NCBI GenBank assembly: GCA_027063505.1
Contig: JAMORO010000086.1
Coordinates: 1 to 54,731, forward strand
Length of the DNA: 54,731 nucleotides
Direction: 5' to 3'
Source: Sulfurimonas sp.
GTDB lineage: Bacteria; Campylobacterota; Campylobacteria; Campylobacterales; Sulfurimonadaceae
Every line of letters begins with the position of its first letter. Positions within the stretch are counted from its first letter, which is position 1. The translations under genes and the position numbers were made by a program. Shown here piece after piece: positions 51,869-54,731 of the stretch. Under the pieces are notes generated by a model. It saw nothing but the letters and a program-made list of their open reading frames with translations, did not search any database and had not been told where the DNA came from.

Positions 51869-52790
51869 TTAAACTCTCCAAATCAAATTTTTTATCAACT
51901 TTTGTTTTCATATATTCATCAAACTCTGCAGTAAAAGACATTAGCTCTTTCGTAGTTGGATGTACAAAATAGATCATGTAAGCATGAAGCAAAATTCGTT
52001 CCGCCTTCTCTATTTTAGGGCTTAAGCCGTAGATATGGTCACCTATGATATGACGGTTTATAGTCTCTAAATGAACACGGATTTGATGTGTCCTTCCAGT
52101 AAAGAGTTTACATGCTACAAGCTGACTTTTCTCATCACTACTTAGTGCTAACTGTTTAAACATAGTTTTAGCAGGTTTACCGTGCTCTAGCCCACATGCC
52201 ATTTTTAAACGGTTATGTGCACTTCGCCCAATATTTCCCTCTATTACAGTAATATCATCTTTAAGCGGTGGCTGAAGTACTGCAATGTAATAGCGACCCA
52301 TACTCTTGTCTTTAAGTTGTGCAGATAAAAACTCATGAGCTTCATTATTCTTTGCAACAACCATAGTCCCACTTGTTCCCTTATCTAAACGGTGAACTAT
52401 TCCATGACGCTCTTCACCACTAATAGTTGAGAGTCTAATCCCTTTATGTTTTAACCAGTCAACTAAAGTTGCATCTTTAACACTAGGCGCTGGATGTACT
52501 GTTACACCACTTGGTTTGTTTATAACTAAAACATCATCATCTTCATAAAGAACTTCTACATCAAAGTCAACATCACGTGCTTCCTCTTTTTTTGCTTCTG
52601 GAAACTCTACTCTTACTTTTTGCCCAGTTTTGAGTTTTACACCAGGACGTGCTACTTTTTTTTCATCTACAAACACACAGTTAGCTTTTATGAGTCCTGC
52701 AATTTGTGATCTTGTTTGTCCTATCTGGCTAGAGAGAAAAGTATCTAAACGCTCAGGTGCTTCGCAGCTATATTCTTCGATTTTTATCAT
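51816..52790 (-). CDS. RluD-family pseudouridine synthase
   Basis: This is a 324-residue RluA/RluD-type enzyme. An N-terminal S4 RNA-binding domain (about 10-75) is followed by VLYEDDDVLVINKPSGVTVHP and the catalytic motif HGIVHRLDKGTSGTMVVAKN, whose Asp is the nucleophile, then CKLFTGRTHQIRVHL. It probably modifies 23S rRNA near helix 69 (RluD), but RluC-type specificity cannot be excluded. Its last 53 bases also encode the signal peptide and lipobox of the FlpA-like protein. Divergent from rodA with about 52 bases between. Confidence 0.92.
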   Translation of the reverse strand: MIKIEEYSCEAPERLDTFLSSQIGQTRSQIAGLIKANCVFVDEKKVARPGVKLKTGQKVRVEFPEAKKEEARDVDFDVEVLYEDDDVLVINKPSGVTVHPAPSVKDATLVDWLKHKGIRLSTISGEERHGIVHRLDKGTSGTMVVAKNNEAHEFLSAQLKDKSMGRYYIAVLQPPLKDDITVIEGNIGRSAHNRLKMACGLEHGKPAKTMFKQLALSSDEKSQLVACKLFTGRTHQIRVHLETINRHIIGDHIYGLSPKIEKAERILLHAYMIYFVHPTTKELMSFTAEFDEYMKTKVDKKFDLESLNEVMDTQFIINSFTTDS

Positions 52791-52842
52791 TCTTTATGAC
52801 CTTTATGATACAATTTTATAATTTATTTTTGGAGTTATAAAC

Positions 52843-53955
52843 TTGTGGAGATTTGATAAGGGTATTTTAACACAATTTGACTTCTTTTCTATCATTCTTA
52901 TCATTCCTTTGGTTATAAGTTCAAATTGGTTGATAGGAGAAGCTGTTCCAGCACTTGCGCAGAAGCAATTAGCATATGTTGGTGTAGCATTTATTACTTT
53001 TATTGGTGTCTTTTTTTTACCCATCCGGCGTATGGCATGGATGATTCCTTTTATCTACTGGGCAAATATCGGTTTACTATTTGCCGTTGAGCTTTTTGGT
53101 CATGCAAGACTTGGAGCACAACGATGGATAGAGATCCCCTTTATAAACACTACTATTCAACCTTCAGAGTTTGTAAAACCTGCACTTATCTTAATGCTAG
53201 CCTATCTTATAAATAAAAACCCTCCTCCTATTCACGGCTATAGAATAAAAGAGTTTACTAAACTAAGTTTTTTTATTCTACTCCCTTTTATTCTTATCGC
53301 AAAAGAGCCTGACTTGGGAACTGCACTTGTGCTTATGCTTATTGGGTATGGTGTGCTGTTTTTTGTAGGAATTCACTGGAAAATTGTTACTACTATTGTT
53401 GTGGGAGGTATTTTATTTATACCTATTGCTTATAAATTTATACTCCATGATTATCAAAAGACACGGATTAATGACTTTTTAAGTGAAAAGCCCTCATACC
53501 ATGTACAACAATCCATCATAGCTATAGGTTCTGGAGGATGGACAGGAAAAGATAAAGAGGAGGCAACACAGACACAGATGAAGTTCCTCCCTATTGCGAC
53601 AAGTGATTTCATCTTTGCCTTCGTGGTTGAAAGAACTGGCTTTCTTGGTGCATTAGCACTCATTTCACTCTATGCTATCTTAATTCTTCATCTGCTTAGC
53701 CTTGGTATTTTTAACAAAGACTACTTTATTAAAGTAGTAAGTGTCTCTATCAGCTTTATGATTTTTATCTATATGGGGGTTAATATATCTATGACTATAG
53801 GTTATGCACCAGTTGTAGGTGTCCCTCTACCTATGTTTAGCTATGGTGGGAGTAGCTTTTTAAACTTTATGGTACTCTTTGCCATCATGCAAAATCTAAT
53901 TACATTTAAATACAAAGATATGTATGATAACCGTGGAACAAAAAGTTTTTTATAA
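52843..53955 (+). CDS. rodA: Rod-shape-determining SEDS glycosyltransferase RodA
   Basis: This is a SEDS-family peptidoglycan polymerase for cell elongation, 370 residues with about ten membrane helices. Typical segments are GAQRWIEIPFINTTIQPSEFVKPAL (includes the conserved Q-P-S-E), EPDLGTALVLMLIGYGVLFF and the C-terminal GVPLPMFSYGGSSFLN. Its C. jejuni counterpart mrdB occupies the same place next to the trmB-flpA-rluD block. The start is TTG at 52843, with GGAG eight bases upstream, and no ATG alternative keeps the N-terminal helix. Confidence 0.93.
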   Translation: MWRFDKGILTQFDFFSIILIIPLVISSNWLIGEAVPALAQKQLAYVGVAFITFIGVFFLPIRRMAWMIPFIYWANIGLLFAVELFGHARLGAQRWIEIPFINTTIQPSEFVKPALILMLAYLINKNPPPIHGYRIKEFTKLSFFILLPFILIAKEPDLGTALVLMLIGYGVLFFVGIHWKIVTTIVVGGILFIPIAYKFILHDYQKTRINDFLSEKPSYHVQQSIIAIGSGGWTGKDKEEATQTQMKFLPIATSDFIFAFVVERTGFLGALALISLYAILILHLLSLGIFNKDYFIKVVSVSISFMIFIYMGVNISMTIGYAPVVGVPLPMFSYGGSSFLNFMVLFAIMQNLITFKYKDMYDNRGTKSFL

Positions 53956-53980
53956 TTTGAAGTAGTAATAAGGAAATTAA

Positions 53981-54397
53981 TTGGAAGAATTTATTAGAAA
54001 AAGATTAGAAATTGAGATAAAAAAGTCATACTATATTTCTAAACGATATAGTGTAATATCAACATTTGCTTTTCTCTATCATGAAGAGCCACTCACTGTT
54101 GATGTTTTAGGAAGTTATGTAAGAATATCAGATAAACTCTTAAAGATTGATGACCATCATTATTTTTTAAATTTCTCCTTTACAGAGCAGGTAGATGCTT
54201 TTAAAGCTTCTCAAAATCTACTACTCTATCTCGATAAACATTTTAACAATAGAAGTTCATGTATAGCAATAGATACATTTGACATAAATCAATCACCAAG
54301 AATAGTAATTAATAGACTAATACAAATTTTAAAAGCAACAAAAAACAGTAGTTATTCAAGAATAGAAGATGAAAATATTTTAAATGAGATAATTTAA
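53981..54397 (+). CDS. Hypothetical protein downstream of rodA
   Basis: This 138-residue soluble protein of mixed alpha/beta composition has a basic N-terminal helix and core strands such as SVISTFAFLYHE and SSCIAIDTFD. The sequence shows no motif I can name; a degenerate regulatory domain is possible but unsupported. It starts with TTG at 53981, with AAGGA six bases before it, 25 bases after rodA, so it probably shares that transcript. The tRNA genes converge on its end. Confidence 0.65.
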   Translation: MEEFIRKRLEIEIKKSYYISKRYSVISTFAFLYHEEPLTVDVLGSYVRISDKLLKIDDHHYFLNFSFTEQVDAFKASQNLLLYLDKHFNNRSSCIAIDTFDINQSPRIVINRLIQILKATKNSSYSRIEDENILNEII

Positions 54398-54406
54398 CAC
54401 TAAAGA

Positions 54407-54482
<76 letters not shown>

Positions 54483-54497
54483 ATGGTGTATTTTAAA

Positions 54498-54574
54498 TGG
54501 TGCCGACACGAGGATTTGAACCCCGGGCCTGCTGATTACAAATCAGCTGCTCTAGCCAACTGAGCTATGTCGGC
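54498..54574 (-). tRNA. tRNA-Thr (UGU)
   Basis: A 77-nt cloverleaf with encoded CCA. Acceptor GCCGACA pairs with TGTCGGC, anticodon stem GCTGA/TCAGC with loop TTTGTAA (anticodon TGT), T-loop TTCAAAT. An AT-rich inverted repeat (TTACAAT / ATTGTAA, 54580-54599) surrounds a possible -10 box just upstream. Confidence 0.95.
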
Positions 54575-54606
54575 AATTATTACAATCTTATAATTGTAAG
54601 TAGTTT

Positions 54607-54696
54607 CTTCTTTTTGAATTAGTTGTGCTTAAGTTTTTAACGAAGCATACAATAGTATGTGAGTTGAAAAATTAAGTGCAAATAATCAAAAAGAAG
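54607..54696 (-). repeat. 90-nt imperfect hairpin directly after tRNA-Asp
   Basis: The arms 54607-54650 and 54655-54696 pair over most of their length. The outer part is a perfect 11-bp repeat (CTTCTTTTTGA / TCAAAAAGAAG), and the middle has 14 positions with one mismatch and two wobbles. An inner AAC/GTT-containing stretch and an apical GCATAC/GTATGT stem close on AATA. It touches the 3' CCA of the tRNA-Asp gene. No coding or tRNA feature explains it. Confidence 0.7.
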
Positions 54697-54731
54697 TGGC
54701 GCGGTGGACGAGACTCGAACTCGCGACCCCA
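54697..54731 (-). tRNA. tRNA-Asp, 3' part only (cut by window edge)
   Basis: Only the variable loop, T-arm, acceptor 3' strand and CCA are present. The text GGGGTC, T-arm GCGAG/CTCGT around TTCGAGT, acceptor CCACCGC and discriminator G match the tRNA-Asp pattern. The anticodon lies outside the window, so the identity is probable rather than certain. Confidence 0.7.

Noticed and set aside
54498..54731. tRNA cluster as an integration site of a genomic island
   Set aside because: The tRNAs are intact and spaced as a normal tRNA operon; no partial tRNA repeat or integrase lies within the window. The hairpin is reported separately without that claim.

Overview
The window is AT-rich chromosomal DNA of a Campylobacterota (epsilonproteobacterial) bacterium, most likely a free-living sulfur or nitrogen oxidiser of the Sulfurimonas type. 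The evidence is the set of gene neighbourhoods: an envC/ftsX/ftsE/trmB/flpA/rluD/rodA block like that of Campylobacter jejuni, a FliK-like/FlhX pair, cheV, an oadGAB sodium pump and separate gatC. No virulence island, prophage, insertion sequence, CRISPR array or rRNA operon is visible. Genus placement is inference.

Layout. 1-5.1 kb: PLP-homeostasis protein, an OmpA-type lipoprotein, a DTW tRNA-modifying enzyme back to back with an HI0933-type flavoprotein, a ThiE-like protein and an unknown. 5.1-6.7 kb: a FliK-like protein and FlhX. 6.8-12.7 kb: DNA polymerase I, an HDOD protein and a soluble three-PAS hybrid kinase. 12.7-16.9 kb: a TauE/DsbD-like membrane protein with a NosL-like protein, an HD hydrolase, a tyrosine recombinase and a YfgM/BamB-like pair. 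16.9-18.7 kb: gatC, a Spx/ArsC-like protein and pilT. 18.7-28.2 kb: a seven-gene reverse-strand run (periplasmic adaptor, molybdopterin enzyme, hybrid kinase, argD, tolC, midA-like, geranylgeranyl-reductase-like). 28.3-36 kb: cheV, oadGAB, small unknown proteins and htpG. 36-39.1 kb: a large surface protein with a metallopeptidase motif. 39.1-39.5 kb: the wreck of a siroheme synthase gene. 39.6-43 kb: an orphan response regulator and a nitrogen-oxide-type module (DUF59, NnrS/oxidase-like membrane protein, DUF2249-like protein, Crp/Fnr regulator). 43-46.6 kb: proA, proC, thrC. 46.6-54.4 kb: the division/envelope block and rodA. 54.4-54.7 kb: three tRNA genes, the last cut by the window edge.

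Working together. FtsE, FtsX and the EnvC-like protein form the expected switch for septal peptidoglycan hydrolysis, and here share an overlapping operon with an FlpA-type lipoprotein. The Crp/Fnr regulator lies just upstream of the module it probably controls: a perfect TTGAC-N4-GTCAA palindrome sits at exactly -41.5 relative to the start inferred from a TACAAT box. Gene packing is extreme. Several signal peptides are encoded inside the 3' end of the preceding gene, and at least three genes appear to be transcribed without a leader.

Most worth following: the FNR/DNR-type promoter and its module, the environmental flpA with its retained WRPH motif, the decayed siroheme gene, the 90-nt hairpin touching the tRNA-Asp 3' end, the leaderless divergent pair, and the peptidase/propeller/barrel protein. 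I see no clearly new defence or mobile system.
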